DNA from: LSUCC0057 sp048549915
GTDB lineage: Bacteria; Pseudomonadota; Gammaproteobacteria; Pseudomonadales; Porticoccaceae
Assembly (NCBI GenBank): GCA_048549915.1
Contig: JBLYYE010000010.1
Coordinates: 86,807 to 150,806, forward strand
DNA: 64,000 nucleotides
Direction of reading: 5' to 3'
The notes beneath the pieces were generated by a model. The model saw nothing but the letters and a program-made list of their open reading frames with translations. It was not told the origin of the DNA and ran no database searches. Position 1 is the stretch's first letter, and each line of letters begins with the position of its first letter. Of the stretch, positions 27,688-36,434 are shown one piece after another. The position numbers were made by a program, and so were the translations under genes.

Positions 27688-28122
27688 ATGAGTACTATCT
27701 GGCATCAGACACCGACTGCCGAGATGCTTAACGCGATCAGCAAACGCGACACCATCATCGGGCAGATAGGCATTGAAATCACCGAAGTGGGGGAGGATTT
27801 CCTGCGCGGCACCATGCCCGCTGACCACCGCACCCACCAACCCTACGGCGTCATTCACGGCGGCGCCAATGTTGTCTTGGCTGAAACACTGGGCAGCTCA
27901 GCCGGTTACTGTTGTGTCGATCCGGAGCGCTTTCAGGTGTATGGACAAGAGGTCTCAGCAACCCATATTCGCTCAGTCAGCACCGGCATTGTCACCGGCA
28001 CGGCGCGGCCCATTCACCTCGGCCGCACCTCGCAGGTCTGGGAGACTCGCATAGAAGACGAGCGCGGCAAACTCACCTGTATATCCAAGTTAATTTTAGC
28101 GGTGGTTGAGAAGCGGGCTTAA
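27688..28122 (+). CDS. Hotdog-fold acyl-CoA thioesterase (YdiI/MenI-like)
   Basis: This 144-aa single hotdog domain has the motif HGGANVVLAETLGSSAG near residues 50-66, including the catalytic Glu of the YdiI/MenI group, and the later ATHIRSVSTG and HLGRTSQVWE strands. YdiI hydrolyses 1,4-dihydroxy-2-naphthoyl-CoA in menaquinone synthesis, but many relatives act broadly on acyl-CoAs. No menaquinone gene is nearby, so the substrate is open. The second ATG (MSTIW) is preferred because AGGGG sits 6-7 nt before it. Its end overlaps the convergent membrane-protein gene by 4 nt. Confidence 0.87.
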   Translation: MSTIWHQTPTAEMLNAISKRDTIIGQIGIEITEVGEDFLRGTMPADHRTHQPYGVIHGGANVVLAETLGSSAGYCCVDPERFQVYGQEVSATHIRSVSTGIVTGTARPIHLGRTSQVWETRIEDERGKLTCISKLILAVVEKRA

Positions 28123-28961
28123 GCGTCTGCCTGCTCGCTGGTCTCTGCATTCCACTGCAGAATGTTCATTTCAATAAAGACAAAGGCGATAAGCCAGATA
28201 GCCGCATCCCAAGCAGACAACCAGTCAGCCATAAACAGCCAAGCGAAAACGGCAACCGCCAATACAGCGTAAAGCACCGCTTTAACATAACGGCTTAACA
28301 GCATCAGCAGTCCCTCGAAACGACCGCGCAACTGCAGCCAAACATCGGCCTCAAGAACAATCACCACCAAAACCCAAACGGTGGCGTTAACCACATCTAA
28401 CCATGCCAGCCGCTGCGCCAACTGCCAGCTATCCGCAGGCCCCATAGCCAGCTGCTGATGGTGTACCAGCCAGTCTGTTGACGCGTATTGTTGGCACTGC
28501 TGTGCGCTGATCGGGGCATATTCACCTAGCGATTCAACCAACTGGTATCCCCGCGCAGCCATGTCGCAGAGCGCGGCAGAGTCAGCCAACGGGCTCAGTG
28601 CGTAGCTCTGCAACACAATTAACCAGTAGCCGTACAGCGAGTAAACAATCACCGAACCCGCCAACAAACGCCCCAATGAGAGCGTGTACTGGACGCGCTT
28701 ATCGGCTAGAGTCTGGTCGCTAATCACCCACGTCTCCAGCTCAAATAAAAGCAGTAATAGCACCCAAGCCGCGGTATCAATAGTGGAGGGGAACAGGGCA
28801 ATCAACGACATATCGCCAAAATCTTCCCCATATGCGGCTTGCGCTGCCGCCCAATCATCAAACAAAAACAGTCCAATATTGACGATTAAAATGGCGTAAA
28901 TGGCATATTTAAACAGCGTAAACATGTGCCAGCGTGAAGCGGAAACAGCATCTGCCTGCAT
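28119..28961 (-). CDS. Uncharacterised multi-pass membrane protein
   Basis: This is a 280-aa protein I do not recognise. Hydrophobic segments at about residues 14-33, 60-76, 95-115, 190-207, 225-243 and 249-268 suggest six membrane helices. A hydrophilic, periplasm-like loop at about 120-180 contains two cysteines. The C-terminus is short and acidic. The DUF4404 gene lies 5 nt upstream on the same strand, so the two probably form a unit. No enzymatic motif or transporter signature is visible. Confidence 0.7.
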   Translation of the reverse strand: MQADAVSASRWHMFTLFKYAIYAILIVNIGLFLFDDWAAAQAAYGEDFGDMSLIALFPSTIDTAAWVLLLLLFELETWVISDQTLADKRVQYTLSLGRLLAGSVIVYSLYGYWLIVLQSYALSPLADSAALCDMAARGYQLVESLGEYAPISAQQCQQYASTDWLVHHQQLAMGPADSWQLAQRLAWLDVVNATVWVLVVIVLEADVWLQLRGRFEGLLMLLSRYVKAVLYAVLAVAVFAWLFMADWLSAWDAAIWLIAFVFIEMNILQWNAETSEQADA

Positions 28962-28966
28962 AGTAC

Positions 28967-29233
28967 TTAGATCCCCATCCGCGAGAGGATATCTAGAAGC
29001 TGTCTCGCCACCGCCGTTAACTGCGGATGATCTAAGCTCTGTTCGGCAACGGCCTCGCGCAGAGCATCCAGCAGCTGCTGATCGACCGACTCGGGCACTG
29101 TGGGGTCAGCCTGCCCTGCTAACTGCTGCAACATGTGGCCAAAAGGGTCGTGACGACCACTTGCGCGATCTAACTCCGCATCTAACTTGGCCCGCAAATC
29201 GCGCAACTCGCTTTCTAGCACCTCTCTTTCCAT
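28967..29233 (-). CDS. DUF4404 family protein
   Basis: This is an 88-residue, soluble, helical protein of the DUF4404 family: an N-terminal LRDLRAKLDAEL coiled-coil-like helix, then HPQLTAVARQLLDILSRMGI at the C-terminus. The function of this family is unknown. AGGAG lies about 6 nt before the ATG, which supports the start. It is 5 nt upstream of the unknown membrane protein and divergent from amtB. Confidence 0.75.
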   Translation of the reverse strand: MEREVLESELRDLRAKLDAELDRASGRHDPFGHMLQQLAGQADPTVPESVDQQLLDALREAVAEQSLDHPQLTAVARQLLDILSRMGI

Positions 29234-29354
29234 AGCTCTCTCCTGACACAGTGGGCGTTGATCATCTTTATCAAGATTACTGCGTTGTGTCGCTGATCAC
29301 AATCCATAACCAGCTGCGCGCCAAAAAGCAGCCGGTCAGGCTAAAGTACAAAGC

Positions 29355-29370
29355 TGGCACGTGATTTGCA
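29355..29370 (+). promoter_or_regulatory. Sigma-54 promoter upstream of amtB
   Basis: TGGCACGTGATTTGCA matches the -24/-12 consensus TGGCACGNNNNTTGCW at every fixed position. The expected start of transcription is near 29381, giving a leader of about 200 nt before amtB. Confidence 0.9.
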
Positions 29371-29445
29371 CTTCTTTTAATCGATAAGATGATACGCCGC
29401 CAAATAGTCGACAACTGGCCTATCAAAACCACAATAGCGCGCACT

Positions 29446-29462
29446 TGCACCGCTATGGTGCA
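29446..29462. promoter_or_regulatory. NtrC-type enhancer palindrome
   Basis: TGCACCGCTATGGTGCA is a perfect 6-5-6 palindrome equal to the enterobacterial NtrC consensus arms. It lies downstream of the sigma-54 promoter, centred about 73 nt after the predicted transcription start, which is an unusual place for an enhancer. Confidence 0.7.
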
Positions 29463-29581
29463 TTTTTATGCGCCATTTTTGTGCGCTTACTTTGAGCTTA
29501 GCGTCACTGCTCGGCATCGCTATTGGCTTTTTTTCGCTCATTCATAACGAGAGGGCGGAGCTAACTACCTGGGAGTTAACC

Positions 29582-30895
29582 ATGAACTCAACGATGATTC
29601 GATCACTACTGCGCGGCGTGACTGTCGCAGTGCTAGGTGCACTGCCACTCTCCGCCTCGGCAGCCAGCTTTGACGGCGCCGACACCGCGTGGATTCTCAC
29701 CGCAACCGCTCTTGTGTTATTTATGACGCTACCTGGCTTAGCACTTTTTTACGGTGGCCTGGTGCGCTCCAAAAACGTCCTTTCAGTGTTAATGCAGTGC
29801 TTTACTATCGCGGCAGTAATGTCACTCATCTGGCTGATCGGTGGCTACTCTCTCGCTTTCGGTGACGGTGGCACACTCAACAATTGGATTGGCAACTTAG
29901 ACAATATGATGCTTGCCAACATCAGCGTCGACAGCGCCAGCGGTACTATTCCCGAGTCGCTGTTTGCCATGTTCCAAATGACTTTTGCCATCATCACCCC
30001 GGCGCTGATGGTCGGCGCATTCGCCGAGCGCATGCGCTTTTCAGCCATGCTGCTATTTTGTGCAGCGTGGCTGGTCCTGGTCTATCTTCCCATAACCCAC
30101 TGGGTGTGGGGGGGCGGCTGGCTAGGGCAAATGGGTCTTCTCGACTACGCGGGGGGCACCGTCGTACATATCACTGCGGGGGTTGGCGCACTGGTAGCAG
30201 CCCTCGTCTTAGGCAATCGCAAAGGCTTCCCCGGTCAAGCGATGATGCCGCACAACCTGACTATGACAGTAACCGGTGCTGGTATGTTGTGGGTGGGTTG
30301 GTTTGGATTTAACGCCGGATCAGCTTTAGCTGCTGACGGCAGCGCCGCAATGGCCATGCTGGTTACGCACATCTCTGCTGCTGCCGGTGTGTTGGCGTGG
30401 ATGATGATGGAGTGGGTGAAATACGGCAAACCTTCTGTGCTCGGAGCAGTGACCGGCATGGTTGCCGGCCTTGGCACGATCACCCCCGCCTCTGGCTTTG
30501 TCGGCCCTGGTGGAGCGCTAGTGATCGGCTTTAGCGCAGGGATTATTTGTTACTACGCCACACAGCTAATTAAGCAGCGCTGGCATATTGATGACTCGCT
30601 CGATGTCTTTCCGGTACACGGTGTGGGCGGCATTCTCGGCACTTTTTTTGCCGGCATTTTTGCCTCCGACCAGCTCGGCATGTTCAGTGGTGGCGGTTAT
30701 GCCGAGGGCATGACCATGGGCTCACAAGTCACCGTACAGCTGATCGGAATAGGCTCCACGTTCCTTTACACTGCGATAATCAGTTACGGGCTGCTGAAGC
30801 TGGTCGATAGCTTGCTGGGACTGCGAGTGGATGATGAAGAGGAGACCATCGGGCTCGACTTAACCGCACACGATGAGCGCGGTTACGACATTTAG
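29582..30895 (+). CDS. amtB: Ammonium transporter AmtB
   Basis: AmtB is the trimeric inner-membrane ammonium channel. The 437-aa protein has a signal peptide (to about ASA at residue 22) followed by 11 expected membrane segments. The conserved histidines of the pore are in VHITAGVGAL and VHGVGGILG, and the N-terminal GLALFYGGLVR motif is diagnostic. The ATG with GGGAG 7 nt upstream was chosen. Expression is likely under nitrogen control through sigma-54 and NtrC. No glnK gene adjoins it, unlike the usual glnK-amtB pair. Confidence 0.96.
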   Translation: MNSTMIRSLLRGVTVAVLGALPLSASAASFDGADTAWILTATALVLFMTLPGLALFYGGLVRSKNVLSVLMQCFTIAAVMSLIWLIGGYSLAFGDGGTLNNWIGNLDNMMLANISVDSASGTIPESLFAMFQMTFAIITPALMVGAFAERMRFSAMLLFCAAWLVLVYLPITHWVWGGGWLGQMGLLDYAGGTVVHITAGVGALVAALVLGNRKGFPGQAMMPHNLTMTVTGAGMLWVGWFGFNAGSALAADGSAAMAMLVTHISAAAGVLAWMMMEWVKYGKPSVLGAVTGMVAGLGTITPASGFVGPGGALVIGFSAGIICYYATQLIKQRWHIDDSLDVFPVHGVGGILGTFFAGIFASDQLGMFSGGGYAEGMTMGSQVTVQLIGIGSTFLYTAIISYGLLKLVDSLLGLRVDDEEETIGLDLTAHDERGYDI

Positions 30896-30897
30896 TC

Positions 30898-31734
30898 TTA
30901 GCGCCTGGCTCGGTCGAGTAGCTCACAGAGCTGCTCGACACCATCGATAAAACGCGGCCCATGACGGGCCGTAATATCTGCTGAAATAGCATAGCGATGA
31001 TCGCCTGCCACAGCCGAGAGTGTCGGCCACTGCGCCCAGAGCGCTAAGCTGGCGATATCTTCGCGATCACTGCCCGCAGTGATCATAACTTGCGGATCAG
31101 CCATCAATACCGCTTCAGCGCTAACATAGGGCACGAGCGGTTTAGCGCTGGCAAAGATGTTGACGCCGCCGCACTCCGACAGTGCCGCGCTTATCAGATG
31201 CTCGCCGTTGTAGGTAATCAACGGTTCATCCCATATTTGATAAAAATACCGCACAGGCGAGCTATCTCGGTAGCGTTTACGCAGCGTCGTCAATCGCTGG
31301 CGGAGCTCATTGGCGACACTCTGCCCCTGTTCAGGGCGACCGACCAGCGCAGAGAGATACTCAACTGTAGCGGGTATATCATCCAGTTGGCGAGCCTCAA
31401 CCATCACCACCGGCATACCCAACTGCCGCAGTGGCGCGACCATTTTCTCTCCGTTGCCACTCTCCCAGCCAATCACTAGATCGGTCTGTAGTGCTACTAT
31501 TTGCTCGTAATTGGCCCCGGCGTAATTACTGACCCGGGGCAGCTCTAGCGCAGCAGCCGGGTAATCACTGTACTCATCTGCCCCCACCAGCTGTTCACCT
31601 GCACCAATCGCATAGAGTATCTCAGTGATATGCGGGGCCAGCGAGACAATATTTCTCGGCGCCTCGAGCCCCTGTGCAGCAGTACTGATCAGCGCAGTTA
31701 AAACCGCACACCGATACCAACTCGCACCCCTCAT
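30898..31734 (-). CDS. btuF: Cobalamin-binding periplasmic protein BtuF
   Basis: BtuF delivers vitamin B12 to the BtuCD importer in the inner membrane. This 278-aa protein has a signal peptide (to about residue 22) and the two-lobed helical-backbone binding fold (RNIVSLAPHITEILYAIGAG, then ALQTDLVIGW and the conserved DEPLITYNGEHLI). It is the last gene of the B12 operon; its ATG overlaps the btuD stop as ATGA. Siderophore-binding relatives share this fold, but the neighbours and the riboswitch make cobalamin the likely ligand. Confidence 0.92.
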   Translation of the reverse strand: MRGASWYRCAVLTALISTAAQGLEAPRNIVSLAPHITEILYAIGAGEQLVGADEYSDYPAAALELPRVSNYAGANYEQIVALQTDLVIGWESGNGEKMVAPLRQLGMPVVMVEARQLDDIPATVEYLSALVGRPEQGQSVANELRQRLTTLRKRYRDSSPVRYFYQIWDEPLITYNGEHLISAALSECGGVNIFASAKPLVPYVSAEAVLMADPQVMITAGSDREDIASLALWAQWPTLSAVAGDHRYAISADITARHGPRFIDGVEQLCELLDRARR

Positions 31735-32504
31735 ACCACCACCATCGGCAAACCGCTGCGCGGGTGGCTGACAATAGTGGAATCAACTTTAAAAACTTGG
31801 TCGATAAGCTCTTCACTCAATACCTCTGACGGCGCACCCTGTGCAGCTACAGTGCCCTCACGCATCACCACCAACTGATCGGCTACCGACGCGGCCAAGT
31901 TGAGATCATGTACTACCATCAATACCGCCACGCCCTCGGCGGCTAAGCTGCGCGCCAATGACAGAGTCATCTGCTGGTGCTGCAGATCGAAGGCAGAGGT
32001 CGGTTCGTCCAACAGCAGCACACGGTTTCCCTCAGCGACCGGCTCCCATATCTGAGCTACCACTCGCGCCAACTGTACGCGCTGTTTCTCACCGCCCGAC
32101 ATAGAGGTGTAAGGGCGCCGCTGCAGATAACTGGCATCTAATCGAGACAGCGCTGCACCAACAATTTCTCTGTCGCGCAGTGCGCCGCTCGCATGAGGTA
32201 TGCGCCCTAAATCGACCACCTCTTCGGCACTGAAAGGAAAAGCCAGCGCCAGCTGCTGCGGCAAAACAGCCAGTTGGCGCGCGCGGGCAATATCGCCCCA
32301 ACTATTGAGCGGTTTATCATTTAGCAACACCTCTCCGGAGCTGCTTTCAAGTTCGCCACAAAGCACTTTAAGCAGAGACGATTTACCAGCACCGTTGGGA
32401 CCGACCACCACAGTGACTTGCCCACAAGCAATCTCTAAATCAATGCCACGCAGCAGCTCAAAGCCGGCGACATAGAGCGATAAATTGACGACTTGCAAGC
32501 TCAT
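31731..32504 (-). CDS. btuD: Vitamin B12 import ATP-binding protein BtuD
   Basis: BtuD is the ATPase of the B12 ABC importer. The 257-aa protein has Walker A GPNGAGKSS, the signature MSGGEKQRVQLARV, and Walker B RVLLLDEPTS. The ATG beginning MSLQVVNLSL follows the btuC stop after 1 nt. A longer open frame would run back into btuC and was rejected. FecE/FhuC-type iron-complex ATPases look similar, so the assignment rests on operon context. Confidence 0.92.
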   Translation of the reverse strand: MSLQVVNLSLYVAGFELLRGIDLEIACGQVTVVVGPNGAGKSSLLKVLCGELESSSGEVLLNDKPLNSWGDIARARQLAVLPQQLALAFPFSAEEVVDLGRIPHASGALRDREIVGAALSRLDASYLQRRPYTSMSGGEKQRVQLARVVAQIWEPVAEGNRVLLLDEPTSAFDLQHQQMTLSLARSLAAEGVAVLMVVHDLNLAASVADQLVVMREGTVAAQGAPSEVLSEELIDQVFKVDSTIVSHPRSGLPMVVV

Positions 32505-32505
32505 A

Positions 32506-33522
32506 CTAGATCCGCGTGCGCTGTTGATAGAGCAGCGCAACAAAAAATGGCGCCCCCAGTAGCGCGGTAATGATCCCCGTTGGCAGTTCAACCGGAGCCA
32601 CTACGGTGCGTGCCAACGTATCTGCCGCGACCAGCAACAATCCGCCGCCGAGCGCACTGCAGGGCAGCAAGTAACGGTGGTCGGGGCCGGCCAACATGCG
32701 CACCATGTGCGGCACAACTAGGCCGACAAAAGCGACGATACCGGCACTGGCAACAGCACTGCCCACGCCCAGCGCTGTTAAAACTATCAGGCCGCGCTTG
32801 AGATTTTGCACGGCCACGCCGAGATGGCGCGCCTCAGACTCACCCAGTAGTAGAGCATTAAGCGACTGAGCAAAGCGCGGCAATACCACAGCCAATACAA
32901 CCGCCAAACTCGTCATTAACAGGGCGCGATCAAAGCTCGCTCCGCTGAGACTGCCCATTTGCCACAAGCTAATACGGCGCAACGTCGCGTTATCGGCAAA
33001 GTAACTCAGCAAACTCCCTGCCGCCCCCGCCAGTGCTGTGATCGCGATGCCAGCCAGCAACATAGTCGCCACCGAGGTGCCCGATGTCGAAGTAGCCAGA
33101 CGATAGACAACTGCCGTCGCAAGCAGACCACCGACAAAAGCGGCCAGTGCAGTGAGCGGTAGGCCCACCCATTCAGGTGCCCAGCTCCCGGCGAAAACAA
33201 TGACGACACTGGCACCCACTGAGGCACCACTGGAGACACCCACCAGCGAAGGATCTGCCAGCGGGTTGCGAAAAAGCCCTTGCATCACGGCGCCACACAG
33301 CGCCAGAACAGCACCTACTGCCGCCGCCAGCAGGACTCGCGGCAGACGAATCTGCCAAAGAATAGAAGCGATATGATCTGCCTCGCCGTTGACCGCCAGC
33401 CACAACTGCTGCCAACTCAACGCACTGCTGCCAACGGTTATTGCAAACAGAGACAATAGCGGCAGCGCGACTGCAAGTGCCGTCGCAAGCCAGCGGGGAT
33501 CGACCCGACGAACACTAGACAT
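32506..33522 (-). CDS. btuC: Vitamin B12 import permease BtuC
   Basis: BtuC is the FecCD-family permease that forms the membrane channel with BtuD. The 338-aa protein contains about ten hydrophobic segments and the family motifs LCGAVMQGLFRNPLADPSL and GLVVPHMVRMLAGPDHRYLL, and ends in ELPTGIITALLGAPFFVALL. It begins 3 nt after cobO and is followed by btuD after 1 nt, which points to a single transcript. Confidence 0.94.
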   Translation of the reverse strand: MSSVRRVDPRWLATALAVALPLLSLFAITVGSSALSWQQLWLAVNGEADHIASILWQIRLPRVLLAAAVGAVLALCGAVMQGLFRNPLADPSLVGVSSGASVGASVVIVFAGSWAPEWVGLPLTALAAFVGGLLATAVVYRLATSTSGTSVATMLLAGIAITALAGAAGSLLSYFADNATLRRISLWQMGSLSGASFDRALLMTSLAVVLAVVLPRFAQSLNALLLGESEARHLGVAVQNLKRGLIVLTALGVGSAVASAGIVAFVGLVVPHMVRMLAGPDHRYLLPCSALGGGLLLVAADTLARTVVAPVELPTGIITALLGAPFFVALLYQQRTRI

Positions 33523-33525
33523 TAT

Positions 33526-34119
33526 TTAGAAATCGACACCGCGGCGCGCCTTGATGCCGCTGTTGTAGGCGTGCTTAACCTCTTTGAGCTCACTGACCGT
33601 GTCTGCCAAGGCCTGTAGCTCATTGCCACCACCGCGCCCTGTCACTACAACACTCTGCTCTGCAGGCCGATTGGCCAATGCATCTAAAACCGTCTGCTGG
33701 TCGAGATACTTAAAGCTAAGCATGTAGGTGAGTTCGTCCAACACCACCAAATGTACCGAAGGATCCTGCAAAAGCTCTGCAGCTACCGCCCAGGTGCGCT
33801 CGGCGGCGGCAATGTCGCCACTGCGATCCTGGGTGTCCCAAGTAAAGCCTGTGCCCATTTGGTAAAAAGTCACTTCAGGACATTTTTCGCGCACATAGAG
33901 TTCTTCTCCAGAGAGCTGCTCTCCCTTAATGAACTGCACCACACCAACCTTATAGCCGTAACCTAAGGCGCGCATCACCATGCCAAATGCGGAAGATGAC
34001 TTGCCTTTTCCGTTGCCGGTCAAGACGATCATTACACCCCGCTCGGTATCTGCTGCGGCAATAGAAGCATCGACGCTCTCTTTGAGCTTTTCCATCTTCT
34101 TCTGGTGTTTATCGCTCAT
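33526..34119 (-). CDS. cobO: Cob(I)alamin adenosyltransferase CobO/BtuR
   Basis: This 197-aa P-loop enzyme transfers the adenosyl group of ATP to cobalamin, producing the cofactor that IcmF needs. The nucleotide motif is LTGNGKGKSSSAFG; later conserved blocks are VVQFIKGE and VVLDELTY. The C-terminus KAGRRGVDF-like tail (KARRGVDF) is typical. It lies between btuB and btuC, a common arrangement for scavenged cobalamin. The gene is called btuR in enterobacteria. Confidence 0.96.
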   Translation of the reverse strand: MSDKHQKKMEKLKESVDASIAAADTERGVMIVLTGNGKGKSSSAFGMVMRALGYGYKVGVVQFIKGEQLSGEELYVREKCPEVTFYQMGTGFTWDTQDRSGDIAAAERTWAVAAELLQDPSVHLVVLDELTYMLSFKYLDQQTVLDALANRPAEQSVVVTGRGGGNELQALADTVSELKEVKHAYNSGIKARRGVDF

Positions 34120-34149
34120 TCTCTCTCTCCAATCGGTGTTGCAGGGTTG

Positions 34150-36081
34150 TCAGTCTGCCCACTGGTAACGGACACCAACGGCTATTTGGCGACTTGGCGT
34201 TGAGAAGCCAAATACCTCTTCGTAGTTAACATTCGCCGCATTCGTCGCCTTGGCATAAACCACCAGTTCGTCTGTCGCACGGTAGTTTACATTGATCGAC
34301 ACCAGCGTGAAGGCGTCGAGTTCAACATAACGGCTCCCAGAAGCATAGAAATGTTGATCGATCTGAGTGCCGCTGTGTTGTAAATTAATACTGCTCTGGA
34401 GTGTCTCTGAAATCTGCCAGTCCAAGCTCAGTGACGCGATATGGTTGGGTCGGCGCAACTCGTCTCGCTCACCCTCAGCGGCCTCTTCAGTCGAATCTAT
34501 ATAACTGTAGCTACCGTCTAGCGCTAAGAGTTCGTTGAGCTGCCAAGACCACCCCAACTCCGCACCCCGGCGCTGGCTCTCGCCTTCTTTATTGGCCGAA
34601 CTGAAACCACCCAGGTCGCTGTTGTAAACAAATCCGTTAATTTCATCTTCGAGCGCGCTATCAAAAACGGTTAGGTCGACACTGACTCGATTATCCGGCG
34701 ACTGCCAATCTAAACCCAGCTCTGATGTCGCCGAGCTTTCAGGCTGAAGGTCTGGGTTGCCAACAAAATTACTGTAAAAACCGTAGCGCTCAGAAAATGT
34801 CGGATTTTTCTCAGCCGTCGAATAACTGCTGCGCAAACGCCACTGATCATTTAACTGATAGCTCACTTCAAAACGCTCGCTGCCACCGTCATCAAACTCG
34901 CTGTTGTCATCCACACGGCCACTAGCCGCCAGAGTTAGTTGATCAAAAAAGGTTTTGCGCAACTCGAGACCAACACTGTCTGTTTCGCGCTCGCGATCTT
35001 GATTGGGATCCAAAATCGAGCCCCAGAATTCGGTAACGACACCACGTCGCTCAAACTCTTCGGTTTCGCGCTCTAGCAGCAACGTGGCACGCCCTGTCTG
35101 ACTTTGGTAAGAGAGAAAATACTGCCATTGCTGCTTCTCTGCGGCGGTGCTGCCGTCGTAACTGGCGCTGGGATAGTTGCTGTTTTGGCTGTCGGCAATT
35201 GTCCACTTAACACGCTGACTGAGACCATTTTTATTTTCATAATCTACGCTCAGTCCATAATGGGAGTTATCAAAATCACTGAAACTAGGGGCGTCAACTA
35301 TCAGGCCTGTGGCGCTGTCATTTTTATCAAACTCGCTACTTCCTGAACTATTGCGCGCCGAGAAATTCGCTCGCCACTGCTCGCTAGGGCGCCAACTACC
35401 CTTTAAACTCAACGTGGTATTGTCGTGACCGTCTCTTTCTGACCCCTCGCGAGCAATATTCTCTCCTTCACTGTCGAGTTTATTGGCTGCCAAACGCAGC
35501 GCAACCTGCTCGCTGGCAAAGCCCACGTTTAAACCGTGCTGCCAGGTGGCATTGCCGCCGCGCTCAACAACAAACCCCGCCGAAACCGGCGATTTGTTAC
35601 TGCGAGTAATAATATTGACTACACCCGCCATCGCATCGCTGCCGTAGAGGGCACTTTGCGAGCCGCGAATCACCTCAATTCGTTCTATATCTGCAGCACT
35701 CAGCGTGCCCCAGTTGAGACCGTCATCCTGCGAGGGGTCGTTGGCTTCAACGCCGTCAATGAGTACCAACAACTGATTGGCCTCAGCACCGCGCACACGG
35801 ATATCACTCATCGAGCCCAGCACACCGGATTGGCTCACTGCCATACCGGGAACATCGCGGAGCAGGTCAACGACAGAGAGCGCAGCGCGATTCTCTATGG
35901 TGTACTGATCGATAACACTAACAGCCGCTGCAGCTTGGTTACTGGCCAGCGGGTAATGAGAGGCCGTAACAGTAATCTCTTCGATAACGTCTTGTGCATA
36001 ACTTGGCGCAACAGCGCAGAGAGGTAACAGAGCCAGCACTGTGCGACTGGCTTGATATATATAGATCAACAATGATTTCAA
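34150..36081 (-). CDS. btuB: TonB-dependent vitamin B12 receptor BtuB
   Basis: This 643-aa outer-membrane receptor takes up cobalamins. A signal peptide ends at SYA, followed by the TonB box region EEITVTA, a plug domain (about 40-150: LRDVPGMAVSQSGVLGSMSD, IEVIRGSQSALYGSDAM) and a 22-strand barrel ending in AVGVRYQWAD. The start is ambiguous. A TTG at 36081 has GGAG 8 nt upstream and gives a normal signal peptide; an ATG at 36117 would add 12 residues but has no ribosome-binding site. A cobalamin riboswitch precedes it, and the B12 import and adenosylation genes follow. Confidence 0.93.
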   Translation of the reverse strand: MKSLLIYIYQASRTVLALLPLCAVAPSYAQDVIEEITVTASHYPLASNQAAAAVSVIDQYTIENRAALSVVDLLRDVPGMAVSQSGVLGSMSDIRVRGAEANQLLVLIDGVEANDPSQDDGLNWGTLSAADIERIEVIRGSQSALYGSDAMAGVVNIITRSNKSPVSAGFVVERGGNATWQHGLNVGFASEQVALRLAANKLDSEGENIAREGSERDGHDNTTLSLKGSWRPSEQWRANFSARNSSGSSEFDKNDSATGLIVDAPSFSDFDNSHYGLSVDYENKNGLSQRVKWTIADSQNSNYPSASYDGSTAAEKQQWQYFLSYQSQTGRATLLLERETEEFERRGVVTEFWGSILDPNQDRERETDSVGLELRKTFFDQLTLAASGRVDDNSEFDDGGSERFEVSYQLNDQWRLRSSYSTAEKNPTFSERYGFYSNFVGNPDLQPESSATSELGLDWQSPDNRVSVDLTVFDSALEDEINGFVYNSDLGGFSSANKEGESQRRGAELGWSWQLNELLALDGSYSYIDSTEEAAEGERDELRRPNHIASLSLDWQISETLQSSINLQHSGTQIDQHFYASGSRYVELDAFTLVSINVNYRATDELVVYAKATNAANVNYEEVFGFSTPSRQIAVGVRYQWAD

Positions 36082-36199
36082 AGGAGCAGCTCCACAAGCA
36101 CTCTCACCCGAGCGCATTTAGGGTAAGCGGAGCAGCGATGGAGCAGAGACAAAAACAACAGTACTCGCGAGAATGCGAGCAGAGCATAAAGTCTAGGCA

Positions 36200-36222
36200 G
36201 CAAATCGCGCCCCGCGATTTGC
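36200..36222 (-). other. Perfect stem-loop between riboswitch and btuB
   Basis: GCAAATCGCG and CGCGATTTGC form a perfect 10-bp stem with a 3-nt loop, 14 nt downstream of the riboswitch core on the transcribed minus strand. Only a poor T-run follows (CTAGACTTTAT). It may serve as a weak attenuator or an expression platform; the role is not established. Confidence 0.6.
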
Positions 36223-36235
36223 TTGCAGTGTGTTA

Positions 36236-36425
36236 AGGCCGGTCTCCGGACTCACAAGCGAGTGGCTTTACACCACTCTGTCTGACAACCTTCCCGTGGC
36301 GTACCACAGTGGCGATCCTGTCAGACTACTCTTGTTTACCGTTGCGGGGGCAGTGTTGGGGTTGCACCAACTTCCCGTTTCATCACGCTGGCCTGAGACC
36401 AGCGGGACACCTTTACACGTAGCAA
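36236..36425 (-). promoter_or_regulatory. Cobalamin (AdoCbl) riboswitch
   Basis: On the minus strand the conserved blocks occur in order: AAAGGTG and ACGGGAAG early, then CTGCCCCCGCAACGGTAA (about 36336-36353), GCCACTG (36307-36313), GCCACGGGAAGG (36289-36300), and the B12 box end GAGTCCGGAGACCGGCC (about 36237-36253). Together these are the cobalamin riboswitch signature. It should repress btuB-cobO-btuCDF when adenosylcobalamin is plentiful. Confidence 0.95.
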
Positions 36426-36434
36426 GTGGAAAGT

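Larger units (their letters stand above)
29234..29581. other. Intergenic region between DUF4404 gene and amtB
   Basis: This gap of about 350 bases contains no convincing gene. It holds the sigma-54 promoter and the NtrC-like palindrome of amtB. An open frame in phase with amtB extends back to an ATG near 29468, but its sequence is not conserved-looking and it lacks a ribosome-binding site. Confidence 0.7.

Noticed and set aside
29524..29538. A second sigma-54-like element (TGGCTTTTTTTCGCT) between the NtrC palindrome and amtB
   Set aside because: Only 9 nt separate the GG and GC dinucleotides, whereas sigma-54 requires 10; the upstream element matches fully.
29468..29581. Upstream in-frame extension of amtB
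   Set aside because: It lacks a ribosome-binding site, follows the NtrC palindrome directly, and would put the true signal peptide in the middle of the protein.
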